Origin: CAYOBW01 sp964402115
Lineage (GTDB): Bacteria; Verrucomicrobiota; Kiritimatiellia; UBA8416; CAYOBW01
Assembly (NCBI GenBank): GCA_964402115.1
Contig: CAYOBW010000123.1
Location: 1-20,249, forward strand
Direction: 5' to 3'
Length of the DNA stretch: 20,249 bases
In this document: piece after piece, positions 1 through 7,816 of the stretch
Numbering within the stretch: position 1 is the first letter of the stretch
Layout of the letters: each line of letters opens with the position of its first letter
The notes under the pieces: model-generated
The model's database searches: none
Seen by the model: the letters and a program-made list of their open reading frames with translations, nothing else
Told to the model about the DNA's origin: nothing
Translations under genes and position numbers: made by a program

Positions 1-1009
<1,009 letters not shown>

Positions 1010-1030
1010 GGGCGGGAACATACACGGTTC

Positions 1031-1072
1031 CCCCCGTGGCTGACACGCTCAAAACACGAACCGCCACGGGGG
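1031..1072. other. Hairpin in the DUF4091-sulfatase gap
   Basis: The arms CCCCCGTGGC (1031-1040) and GCCACGGGGG (1063-1072) are perfect 10-base complements with a 22-base loop. The hairpin sits about 100 bases past the stop of the upstream gene and 22 bases before the sulfatase ATG. No T-run follows on the minus strand, so it is not a textbook intrinsic terminator. It could be an mRNA processing or attenuation structure, or chance in GC-rich DNA. Confidence 0.35.
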
Positions 1073-1106
1073 CGGGCTATTGCCGCAACGGTCGGTTGGA
1101 TTTGCC

Positions 1107-1169
1107 CTAATCGGCGAAGCAGGCGAACACGGAGAAGGCGTCGTTGACGAGCATCGGCGCGAGGCCGCC
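1107..1169 (-). pseudogene. 20-codon relic of a pectate-lyase-superfamily C-terminus
   Basis: Bases 1111-1169 match 6030-6088, inside the pectate-lyase-superfamily gene, at 53 of 59 positions without gaps. Read on the minus strand in the homologous frame the relic encodes SGGLAPMLVNDAFSVFACF, then AD and a TAG at 1107-1109. The intact gene has AGGLAPMFVNDASSVFAFF followed by GEVCFNGDPF. The relic begins two bases after the stop of the DUF4091 gene and has no start codon of its own. It is best read as what remains of a second pectate-lyase-like gene after deletion, or as a small duplicated patch. The match was found by eye, but its length and reading-frame conservation make chance very unlikely. 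Confidence 0.75.
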
Positions 1170-1170
1170 A

Positions 1171-3315
1171 CTACTTCAGCAGCACGCGGGAGGCTTGCTC
1201 GATTGCGGCGTTGGCCGCCTGCACGTCGGCGGCATGGATGCCGGCCTGGCTGCTGCGCTTCCAGGTGAAGGGCTTCAGCGCGGCCTCCAGATCGGTCAGC
1301 GCGGCCTGCGTGGCGGGTGTCGGGTTCCTGGCGGCTGCTTCGCGCAGCAGGCGGATCTTCTCGACGTTCTCGAGCCCATCGCGCAACCGCTCGAAGCGGA
1401 TCGAACTGCGGTTGCCGGGATAGACCAGGAAACAGTCGCCGGAGGGCCAGGTGGTGAAGTCGGTGCTGCGCAGCGGATCCTCGACCCAGGAATTCCAGGC
1501 CCACCGGAGGAAGCCATCGAAGCCCTGGGCGGCGGCAAGCAGGCCCAGCCACTCCGCTTCGGCCGGCGGCGAGAAGGTGAAGGTGTTGGGTGTGGCCGGT
1601 CCGCAGCAGACATAGAAGGTGGTCTTCCGCCCGGCCTGACGGCGCTTCGCCAGCGCTTCCGGCGAGAAGCCGCCGGCGTGGTCAATGGATGGCGAGACAT
1701 CGTCGATCTCTTCACAGATCGCGCTGGGCTGGTTGATCGCGGAGGCGACCTTGATCCCGGGGGCATGCTTGCGCAGGGTCGCCAGCGCGCCGCGCATCAG
1801 CTCGTCCGGCCGCTCGTCCATGCCGATGCGTGTCCGCTCCAGCCAGCCCCTGGCCTGGAGGTGCTGCGCGAAATCGGTGAGGAACCGCCCCCAGTACGCA
1901 TCGTACTCCGGCGAGCCGGGGCGGAGCCTGGCCTCGAGGCGGGTCTGGGTCGCGTCGTCAAAGTAGCGGAACGAGAGCGACCACGGGATCATCGTGTAGC
2001 AGTGGATGCGGGCATGCTGCAGGCCGACCTCATCGGACATGAAGGAGACCCAGCGGTCGAAGACCGTGTAGTCGTAGAACCAGGTCCCATCGGCTCGCTT
2101 GTGCCACTCGATCATGCCGGGGATCCAATCGTACGTCTGCGCACCCCACGGTTCGTGGAAGAGCGAGCAGGTGATGGTCTTCTGGCCGGCGTCGGCCAGT
2201 CGTTGCATCACCGGCTTCAGCAGGGCGAAGTGCTCCGGCGACCAGAGCGCAACCCCATGGTAGCGGGCGACCGCCTCCGGCTGTTGCCAGAGATCGAGGT
2301 GGACGCGCCAGTCCCGAGGAGCCGGCAGCGTCGCCGCCAGCACGTCGAGCCCGACCGCGAACTCGATCCTGGCGCCGTCCGCTCCCCGCGCAACCAACGT
2401 GCCGGTGTAGGGGCCGGGGGGCGCGTTCGCCGGGACGGCGATCGTCAGCCACACCGGTCGGCAGGAGCCTCCGGTCAGCGCCACTTCCGGGATCGGATCG
2501 AGGATGTCCGGCTCCAGCTTGCCGGCCGCTTGGACGTAGCGCACAAACGCCGTCCGGATGGGGATGGGCGCGGGATTCTCTGTCTGTGTCCCCTGGAACT
2601 TCAGTGCGGCGGGCTCGATCCGCACCTGCTCGACGGTTGCGTCGGCCCAAAGCACGAACTGCGCACTGACCTGTTCGCCGCGCCAGGCGGTCAGTGCGAC
2701 CGTCCGCGGCGCCGTCGCGGCAGCGGGCGGTTTCGCTCGCGGATAGCGGATATCGGTGGAGCCCGCCAGGCCTCTCAAGCCGGCCTGCGGCATCGCCGTG
2801 TAGCCTTCGATTTCGACGAGATGACCGCCGGTTACCTTGCCGCGCGAGTTGTCGGTGAAGGTGGTGCGGACATAGCGGACGGTCTTTGCCGGGAAGACGA
2901 AGCCATCGCCCTCGGCCGTGTCGGCGATCGAATTGGCGGTGTGGTCGGCGAGCAGTTCCCAAGCCTGTCCGTCCGCCGAGCCCTCGACTTTGTACTTGTA
3001 GATCCGGCCATCGCCCCAGTACGGCCAGAGCCGCAGGGCGGACAGGGCTTTGGCCTGGCCCATATCCACGGTCAGCCAGACCGGCAGGTTCTCGCAAGCC
3101 CAGTGCTGGCCGGGATCGGTTCTGAGGCCGTCGACGGCCAACTCCGGCCGCATCTTGTCCCAATGGCCGCTGGCCGTCACCCTGGCCTTCAGGAAGAGAC
3201 TGGCGGCGGCCGGCGCAGCCCCCTGCGGATCGTCCGGTTCCCACGCCGGATGTCGAGCGGGGGCGGCAACCGCCGCGGCAGCGGCGAACAGCGATAACAC
3301 GAACAGTCTCAGCAT
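1171..3315 (-). CDS. Secreted discoidin (F5/8 type C) - DUF4091 protein, GH123-like
   Basis: This 714-residue exported protein has a signal peptide (about 1-18) and a discoidin/F5-8C-like beta-sandwich (about 35-175, with ENLPVWLTVDMGQ and VRYVRTTF) that probably binds carbohydrate. A linker beta-domain (about 200-330) and a C-terminal DUF4091 region follow. DUF4091 is the catalytic domain type of GH123 beta-N-acetylgalactosaminidases; the Asp500-Glu501 pair in GMDERPDE sits where that family has its stabilising Asp and acid/base Glu. The tail (FLVYPG, then SIRFERLRDGLENVEKIRLL) is typical of DUF4091. The ATG has a strong Shine-Dalgarno (AGGAGGG, 7 bases upstream). GH123 activity is inference: most DUF4091 proteins are uncharacterised, and the match to biochemically tested members cannot be judged here. 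It probably leads the sulfatase unit. Confidence 0.9.
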   Translation of the reverse strand: MLRLFVLSLFAAAAAVAAPARHPAWEPDDPQGAAPAAASLFLKARVTASGHWDKMRPELAVDGLRTDPGQHWACENLPVWLTVDMGQAKALSALRLWPYWGDGRIYKYKVEGSADGQAWELLADHTANSIADTAEGDGFVFPAKTVRYVRTTFTDNSRGKVTGGHLVEIEGYTAMPQAGLRGLAGSTDIRYPRAKPPAAATAPRTVALTAWRGEQVSAQFVLWADATVEQVRIEPAALKFQGTQTENPAPIPIRTAFVRYVQAAGKLEPDILDPIPEVALTGGSCRPVWLTIAVPANAPPGPYTGTLVARGADGARIEFAVGLDVLAATLPAPRDWRVHLDLWQQPEAVARYHGVALWSPEHFALLKPVMQRLADAGQKTITCSLFHEPWGAQTYDWIPGMIEWHKRADGTWFYDYTVFDRWVSFMSDEVGLQHARIHCYTMIPWSLSFRYFDDATQTRLEARLRPGSPEYDAYWGRFLTDFAQHLQARGWLERTRIGMDERPDELMRGALATLRKHAPGIKVASAINQPSAICEEIDDVSPSIDHAGGFSPEALAKRRQAGRKTTFYVCCGPATPNTFTFSPPAEAEWLGLLAAAQGFDGFLRWAWNSWVEDPLRSTDFTTWPSGDCFLVYPGNRSSIRFERLRDGLENVEKIRLLREAAARNPTPATQAALTDLEAALKPFTWKRSSQAGIHAADVQAANAAIEQASRVLLK

Positions 3316-3469
3316 GACGGAACCCTCCTGCGCGAAAACGACACGACGACTTGGCGACCCGAGTCTGCCATATGGCCGGCAAGCCGTCGAGACCTCCCGG
3401 CACTTCCTCAGCGATTCGCACTACGGCCACCGGACGGTGACGGGACATGAACACCCAATATCCCGAACG

Positions 3470-3528
3470 GAATGTCCAAGGATGAGGTACGGCGAAAGCC
3501 CCGTCGCCCCCTTGTTCCTTGGACATTC
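3470..3528. repeat. 59-bp element with perfect 13-bp inverted ends
   Basis: GAATGTCCAAGGA (3470-3482) and TCCTTGGACATTC (3516-3528) are perfect complements around a 33-base spacer. A further CGAAC/GTTCG pair flanks them (3464-3468 and 3535-3539). It lies in the divergent gap, about 155 bases upstream of the DUF4091 start. It could be a long hairpin in a leader, a terminator for something lost, or the ends of a tiny inserted element. No promoter could be assigned confidently around it. The palindrome GCCATATGGC at 3367-3376 lies between it and the DUF4091 start. Confidence 0.6.
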
Positions 3529-3552
3529 TCTTCAGTTCGCCCGGCTGGGTCC

Positions 3553-3573
3553 GGGCCGAACGGATTTCGGCCC
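3553..3573. repeat. Short perfect hairpin next to repeat copy A
   Basis: GGGCCGAA (3553-3560) and TTCGGCCC (3566-3573) form an 8-bp stem with a 5-base loop. It ends exactly where the dispersed repeat (copy A) begins. No counterpart is seen next to copy B, so it is probably not part of the repeat unit. It may act as a bidirectional terminator between the two divergent units. Confidence 0.45.
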
Positions 3574-3642
3574 TACGTAGGACGGTCCTCCCGGGCCGTC
3601 CCGCCTCGCGCGCCAGCGGGTTCGTAGCCCCAGCTGTACTGG
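3572..3642 (+). repeat. Dispersed hairpin-bearing repeat, copy A
   Basis: This 71-bp unit matches 5704-5773 at about 65 of 71 positions with a single one-base gap, in the same orientation. It starts with the palindrome CCTACGTAGG. A stem follows (3580-3601; arms GGACGGTCC and GGGCCGTCC, loop TCCC), and then a conserved segment containing CCAGCGGGTTCGTAGCCCC and GCTGTACTGG. It resembles REP/MITE-type intergenic repeats. An imperfect inverted copy of its GTAGCCCC-GCTG part occurs at 3829-3840 as CAGCGGGGCTAC. Confidence 0.8.
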
Positions 3643-3785
3643 CTATTGCTATGGTGGAAGGGGCGGTGTAGAGGCTGCATGGAGCGTTTGGAGGAGAAGC
3701 TTGCCGGAATGTCCGCCTGCACGCCTGCCTCGCAGACGGCGCAGGGGACGGGAGCAGAGCGCGGAAGGGGTGGACGGCTGTCAAC

Positions 3786-3840
3786 CGGCCGCCGGCCTGT
3801 CGGCGGCCGAAAGGCCGGCGTTACGAAGCAGCGGGGCTAC
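3786..3840. repeat. Nine-base-pair hairpin plus inverted partial repeat
   Basis: CGGCCGCCG (3786-3794) and CGGCGGCCG (3801-3809) form a perfect stem with loop GCCTGT. Just downstream, CAGCGGGGCTAC (3829-3840) is the inverse of the GTAGCCCC-GCTG segment of the 70-bp repeat. The block from copy A to here (about 270 bases) is therefore bounded by short inverted matches and holds no convincing gene. It looks like a MITE-like or REP-like remnant. That reading is tentative. Confidence 0.45.
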
Positions 3841-4085
3841 AACTTCAGATCACGCAGCCGCTTGTAGCAGGCCAGTTCTAAGCCAGCGACGGCGGCGTCC
3901 CGCGCCACGGCGAAACGGCGCTTGCCACCCTGAATCAGATTGCACACCTGCTTCAAGATCCTGTACATACTCAGTGTCGGAGTGCGCTGTTGATGTCTTT
4001 GCATCCCTGCCGAGCGGCAGGTCTCAGCTACGCATTTCAGCTCTTCGTTTCGAATCTTGTGGGACGACAGTGGCGGGCGCTGCAT
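3837..4085 (-). pseudogene. Possible transposase relic (IS4-like N-terminus)
   Basis: An 82-codon minus-strand reading frame contains RTPTLSMYRILKQVCNLI, which resembles the start of IS4/DUF4372-type transposases, where this text is normally followed by a several-hundred-residue catalytic region. Here it passes directly into a short basic tail (GGKRRFAVARD, then CYKRLRDLKL) and stops. No DDE residues can be placed. The region is less GC-rich than the flanking genes and lies beside repeat-type hairpins. It may instead be non-coding; family assignment is from memory of the motif only. It covers most of the gap between the hairpin block and the plus-strand glycosidase gene. Confidence 0.3.
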
Positions 4086-4173
4086 GCCTGCTACTCACCT
4101 CTGGAAACTGCGCGTTATGCAACTCGTCAAGAAGACACCCTTATGTCCGCGTGCAACGAGCGAAGTGTTCTCC

Positions 4174-5649
4174 ATGCGCGAGGCCAAGACTCCGTTTGCA
4201 GGGGGGCTTGCCATCCTGGCGTTGTCCATGTCCAGCGTCCTCGCCCATGCCGAGGGTGCGCCGAGAATGTCCCCCCTCACGCTCACGTCCTCAAGCGAGC
4301 ATCTCGTCTCCTCATTCAACTGGAACAAGACCAAGGCGTTGTGCTGGGTGAGGTCCGGTTTGAAGCCCGGCTACATCCCGAGTTACTGGGCGGGATACAA
4401 CTATCGCGAGGCGTTCTACGTGCGCGACATCGCCCACCAATGCGAGGGAGCCGCGCTGCTCGGGCTCAACGAGGAGAACTTCTCGATGTGGCGCGCGTTT
4501 GCAGCCACGGCGAACGAGTCCCGCCAATGGTTCTGCCTGTGGGCGCTTGACTTTTGTGGCAACACCTATGCGGTCGACTACCGCAGTGACACGAATTTCG
4601 TGAGGGAGATTCCCGCGCCTCTTGAGTTGGTGGACCGGGCCTACACCTGCTACCTGTGGAGCGGCGATCCCCGTTGGATCACGGATCCGGTGCTCTCTGG
4701 GTTCTATGACAGTACGATGAACCGCTTCATTCCCCGCCACGACACCAACAACGATGGCATCGCCGAAGGTACTGCGGTGGACATCTTCGAGGGTCCTTGC
4801 GGATCCTATTGCGAGCAATCGGCCAAGGGATATGGCGTCGGTGGCGACAATATCGCAACCACGTGGTCGGCCTATCAATCCTACGCCAGAGTCCTTGAAG
4901 CGGCAGGGCGCGGATCGGAAGCGGGGCGCTACCTCAAGCGTGCGGAATCGATCAAGCAGCAGTACGAGAAGGATTGGTGGAATGAGGCGGGGAGCAACTA
5001 CTATGCCGGGAGATCCATCGGACTGGGACGCTGGATTACGGACTTTGATCAGTACAGCAAGGAAACCTACTACTTCCAAGCCGTGAAGCGCATCGCCCAA
5101 CCCGGTCCACGCGCCAACGCGATGCTCGACAGTATCCACCGGCACAACGTCGAGAACCGCCACAAATACAACTTTGAGTCCCTTACCTACCTGCCTGAGG
5201 TGTTCTATCATTACGGCATGAACGAGCGGGGCTGGCATTGGCTCAAATGCCTGATGGATTCGCATTTCAATTATCCGGAGGTCTCCTTCGTCGCTATTGG
5301 CTCCATTGCCACCGGAATGATGGGAATCGAGCCGGAAGCGCCACGCCGACGGCTCGCCACACAGGGACGGCTGACCCCGGAAACCGGCTGGGTGCAGATA
5401 GACCATGTGCCCATCGGGGCACTCGATGTGCTCGTCAGACATGAGAACGGAAACCTGACCTCCACCGTGCGCAACAACTCCGTGGATCAGGACCTGAACT
5501 GGGAGGCGCGCATCCCGGGGTCATTCGAAACATTGAACGTGGATGGCAAGCCGGAGCCCGCGAGTCGGAAGTCGGTCAACGGCGTGGTCGTCAGTTGCGT
5601 CGAGGTCACGCTAGTCGCCGGCCAGCGAAGGACCGTCAGCGCGCGGTAA
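4174..5649 (+). CDS. Secreted six-hairpin glycosidase-like protein
   Basis: This 491-residue protein starts with a signal peptide ending near AHAEG (about 1-27). A helical-repeat domain rich in Trp, Tyr and acidic residues follows; landmarks are SYWAGYNYREAFYVRDIAHQ (70-89) and later NFVREIPAPLELVDRAYTCY. It ends in a small beta-sheet tail (about 400-491, GWVQIDHVPIGALDV). The layout matches (alpha/alpha)6 six-hairpin glycosidases such as trehalase- or alpha-L-rhamnosidase-related families, but I cannot assign a GH number or name the catalytic acids. I chose the ATG at 4174 because it gives a clean signal peptide; the same frame is open upstream to ATGs at 4117 and 4057. No strong Shine-Dalgarno is visible. 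It is the only plus-strand gene, has lower GC than its neighbours and lies between two direct repeats, so lateral acquisition is likely. Confidence 0.82.
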   Translation: MREAKTPFAGGLAILALSMSSVLAHAEGAPRMSPLTLTSSSEHLVSSFNWNKTKALCWVRSGLKPGYIPSYWAGYNYREAFYVRDIAHQCEGAALLGLNEENFSMWRAFAATANESRQWFCLWALDFCGNTYAVDYRSDTNFVREIPAPLELVDRAYTCYLWSGDPRWITDPVLSGFYDSTMNRFIPRHDTNNDGIAEGTAVDIFEGPCGSYCEQSAKGYGVGGDNIATTWSAYQSYARVLEAAGRGSEAGRYLKRAESIKQQYEKDWWNEAGSNYYAGRSIGLGRWITDFDQYSKETYYFQAVKRIAQPGPRANAMLDSIHRHNVENRHKYNFESLTYLPEVFYHYGMNERGWHWLKCLMDSHFNYPEVSFVAIGSIATGMMGIEPEAPRRRLATQGRLTPETGWVQIDHVPIGALDVLVRHENGNLTSTVRNNSVDQDLNWEARIPGSFETLNVDGKPEPASRKSVNGVVVSCVEVTLVAGQRRTVSAR

Positions 5650-5703
5650 TCGAGATGGTATGTATGGAAAGCGGGCGGAACAGGGACGGCGTCGGAGCGC
5701 CTT

Positions 5704-5773
5704 CCTACGTAGGACGGCTCTCCCAGCCGTCCCGCCTCCCGCGCCAGCGGGTTCGTAGCCCCCGCTGTACTGG
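5704..5773 (+). repeat. Dispersed hairpin-bearing repeat, copy B
   Basis: This is the second copy of the 70-bp unit, 55 bases past the stop of the six-hairpin glycosidase gene. It has the same CCTACGTAGG palindrome, a stem (5712-5732; arms GGACGGCT and AGCCGTCC, loop CTCCC) and the same conserved right half (39 of 41 positions). The remaining bases to the stop of the minus-strand gene (5774-5905) are GC-rich and show no gene or clear terminator. Confidence 0.8.
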
Positions 5774-5905
5774 TTTCTGCTGTTCAGGCGCGCCGTCCGG
5801 TGGCTCCCGGAAGTTGCGGTTTGGCGGTCGGACAGGGAGGGACGGGCACCCCTTGTCTGCGTGCCAGTCGCCCCGCGCTGCGAGGCCGTCGGTCGGCCGC
5901 CCGCG

Positions 5906-7792
5906 CTACCGCTCCGTGGCGCGTCCGATGTAGGGCGTCGTTGCGCCTTCGCCTTTGCGCACGCTGCGCGTTTCCATACCACGCGTCTCCCGCACGAGAA
6001 CCCGGAACGGATCGCCGTTGAAGCAAACCTCGCCGAAGAACGCGAAAACGGAGGAGGCGTCGTTGACGAACATCGGCGCGAGGCCGCCGGCCGTGGTCGT
6101 GTAGCTGAAACCGCCCAGCACCTCGCTGCGTCCCCCGCCGCGCGTGTCGAGCAGCGTGCCCCCGCGCTCGGTCTTGTAGCCGAGCACCCACAGGTCGCCG
6201 CCGTCGTTGGAGACATGGACGCCTTCATTCTCCACGTTGAGCTGCCGCGCCCAGAGTCGCTGCCCCCTCAGGCGCAGGTTGTGCGTGACGACATCCTCGA
6301 AGAACAGTTCGCCCCCCGCGGCGCGAAGCGTGCTGGTGAGATCGCAGTCCGCCACGCTGCGCAGCACGAGGGTGCGGCGGGTGTCCACTTCCAGGCCGCC
6401 GTAGATGCAGGCGAAGTGCTCGAGCAGGACCGCCGGCGCGTCCCCGTCCGCGATGCGAAAGTCCGGCCGTGCCCGCTTGCCGTAGTTGGTCATACCGCCC
6501 AACCCGACGACGCGGCGGACCTTGCCGCGCACGCTGACAGTCGCGCCCAGCGTGTAGCTGCCGGGCAGGAACACGGTTGTCGCGCCGGAGTCCATGGCCC
6601 GCTGAATCGCGGCGGCGGAGTCGGCCTTGCCCGTGGGGTCCGCGCCGAAAGCGTCTGCGACCGCCCACGTTCCGGGGTCGTCCCACGGCACGTCGGGTGT
6701 CTCGCGGACGGGCAGGCGCGGGGAGGCGGCGGGCGAGGGAAACGGACGGGTCGGCTCCCCGGAGCTGTACTCGGCGATGTCCGGGCCGAGGCTGCCGGGC
6801 TTGTCTCCGCCCCGGATGCGCGTCACGGCGAACCAATCGGGCGTCGTCACGTCGCCGAGTGCCCGCGCGTAGCCGCGCGTGGCGATGTCGCGCAGGAAGA
6901 CGCGCCCCCCGTTGTAGTTGACGATGGCAGGAAACTTCGTCGCGTCGCCGCTGCCGGTGAGTTGCGCCTCGACGAGCGCCAGCGTGCCGTAGGTGCGCAC
7001 GGCGGGGACCGTGTTGTCGCTCGCGAGGTCGCGGATGCTGACGGCCTGGCCCTCGTTGTCGAAACCAAACTGGGTCTGCCCGCGCAGGGTGATGTGCTCG
7101 AAGGTCTGGCTGTTCACCGCGTGCGCCGTGGCGATGCCCCGCCGGAAGCCGACGACCTCGCAGTTCCGCACCAGCAGCGGGCCGTTCATGTCGCGATGCG
7201 CGAGGTCGAGGCCCACTGCGCCGCTGCCGGGGCCGGCCACGAAACGGCAATCGCGGACCGCGCCGGAGTTGTTCGAGTAGAACTGCAGCGCCGTGGCGCC
7301 GGGATTCCCGCTGCCGACATCGAAGGTGAGACTCTCGACATAGTTGTGAAACCAGTCCGCCGAGCCGAAGCCGCCGCACCACATGATGGCCTGCGGCCTG
7401 GTCGCGTCGGTGAACGTCCCGTCCTTCAGGCGGATGATGCAGCGGTCCCGGCACAGGCCGCGCAGCAGGGTCTTGCCCCAGTTGTCCCGGCCCGCCCACT
7501 GCTTAGGCCAGGTCAGGGTGGCGCTGACAAGGTACGTGCCCGGGGGAAACAGGAGCAGGTGATGCCGCCCGGTGTGTTCGTTGATGGCCTGCTGGAGCGC
7601 CGCCGTGTCGTCCGTCACGCCATCGCCCCTCGCGTTGTAGGGCGGCTTCGTGACGTTCACGACGTACGGGTGTTCCGGGTAGGCCGCCAGCCGCTCCGGC
7701 GGCGCGCTCGGCGCCGCCGCGGTCAGGACCGGCAGGACGACGAGGCACTGCGACAGCCCGAGGCCGGACAACCAACGTTGCGCGTGTTTCAC
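5906..7792 (-). CDS. Secreted double-domain pectate-lyase-superfamily beta-helix protein
   Basis: This 628-residue exported protein has two tandem right-handed beta-helix units of the Pectate_lyase_3 type. Unit one begins near residue 45 with YNARGDGVTDDTAALQQAI. Unit two begins near residue 380 with AFGADPTGKADSAAAIQRAM. Each has the GD/AD-x-T-x-D and FxPGxY signatures (FPPGTYLV and FLPGSYTL). Members include polygalacturonases, epimerases and lyases, so the reaction is unknown; binding or cleavage of a uronate polymer is plausible. I chose the GTG at 7792: AAGGAG ends six bases before it and the product begins with a clean signal peptide. An ATG at 7810 would place six residues across that Shine-Dalgarno. 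It follows the PL9 gene after 24 bases, so they are co-transcribed. Its C-terminal text recurs as a relic at 1107-1169. Confidence 0.9.
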   Translation of the reverse strand: MKHAQRWLSGLGLSQCLVVLPVLTAAAPSAPPERLAAYPEHPYVVNVTKPPYNARGDGVTDDTAALQQAINEHTGRHHLLLFPPGTYLVSATLTWPKQWAGRDNWGKTLLRGLCRDRCIIRLKDGTFTDATRPQAIMWCGGFGSADWFHNYVESLTFDVGSGNPGATALQFYSNNSGAVRDCRFVAGPGSGAVGLDLAHRDMNGPLLVRNCEVVGFRRGIATAHAVNSQTFEHITLRGQTQFGFDNEGQAVSIRDLASDNTVPAVRTYGTLALVEAQLTGSGDATKFPAIVNYNGGRVFLRDIATRGYARALGDVTTPDWFAVTRIRGGDKPGSLGPDIAEYSSGEPTRPFPSPAASPRLPVRETPDVPWDDPGTWAVADAFGADPTGKADSAAAIQRAMDSGATTVFLPGSYTLGATVSVRGKVRRVVGLGGMTNYGKRARPDFRIADGDAPAVLLEHFACIYGGLEVDTRRTLVLRSVADCDLTSTLRAAGGELFFEDVVTHNLRLRGQRLWARQLNVENEGVHVSNDGGDLWVLGYKTERGGTLLDTRGGGRSEVLGGFSYTTTAGGLAPMFVNDASSVFAFFGEVCFNGDPFRVLVRETRGMETRSVRKGEGATTPYIGRATER

Positions 7793-7816
7793 CGGGATCT
7801 CCTTTCCCATACCGGC

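Larger units (their letters stand above)
3572..5773 (+). mobile_element. Putative inserted cassette bracketed by direct repeats
   Basis: The segment between repeat copies A and B carries the only plus-strand gene in the window, a possible transposase relic and several hairpins. Its base composition and codon use are visibly less GC-rich than the surrounding minus-strand genes. It interrupts an otherwise co-directional run of polysaccharide-degradation genes. Insertion by transposition or by recombination between repeats is inferred; no intact transposase or integrase is present and I could not identify target-site duplications outside the repeats. Confidence 0.4.

Noticed and set aside
1144..3297. 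717-codon plus-strand frame opposite the DUF4091 gene
   Set aside because: Its length is a by-product of high GC. The minus-strand gene has a Shine-Dalgarno, signal peptide and recognisable domains; the plus product has none.
2030..3784. 584-codon minus frame overlapping the DUF4091 gene
   Set aside because: It is a different frame of the same DNA, giving Arg-rich nonsense inside the gene; its upstream part crosses repeats and hairpins.
3553..3809. CRISPR array suggested by several hairpins in a row
   Set aside because: The hairpins differ in sequence and spacing, there are no identical repeats with unique spacers, and no cas genes are present.
3646..3867. 73-codon plus-strand frame inside the repeat block
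   Set aside because: It crosses perfect hairpins and repeat segments, and the product is basic low-complexity text with no similarity I recognise.
5774..5905. Intrinsic terminator after the double beta-helix gene
   Set aside because: Only a five-base GGCAC/GTGCC stem is visible and no T-run follows on the minus strand.
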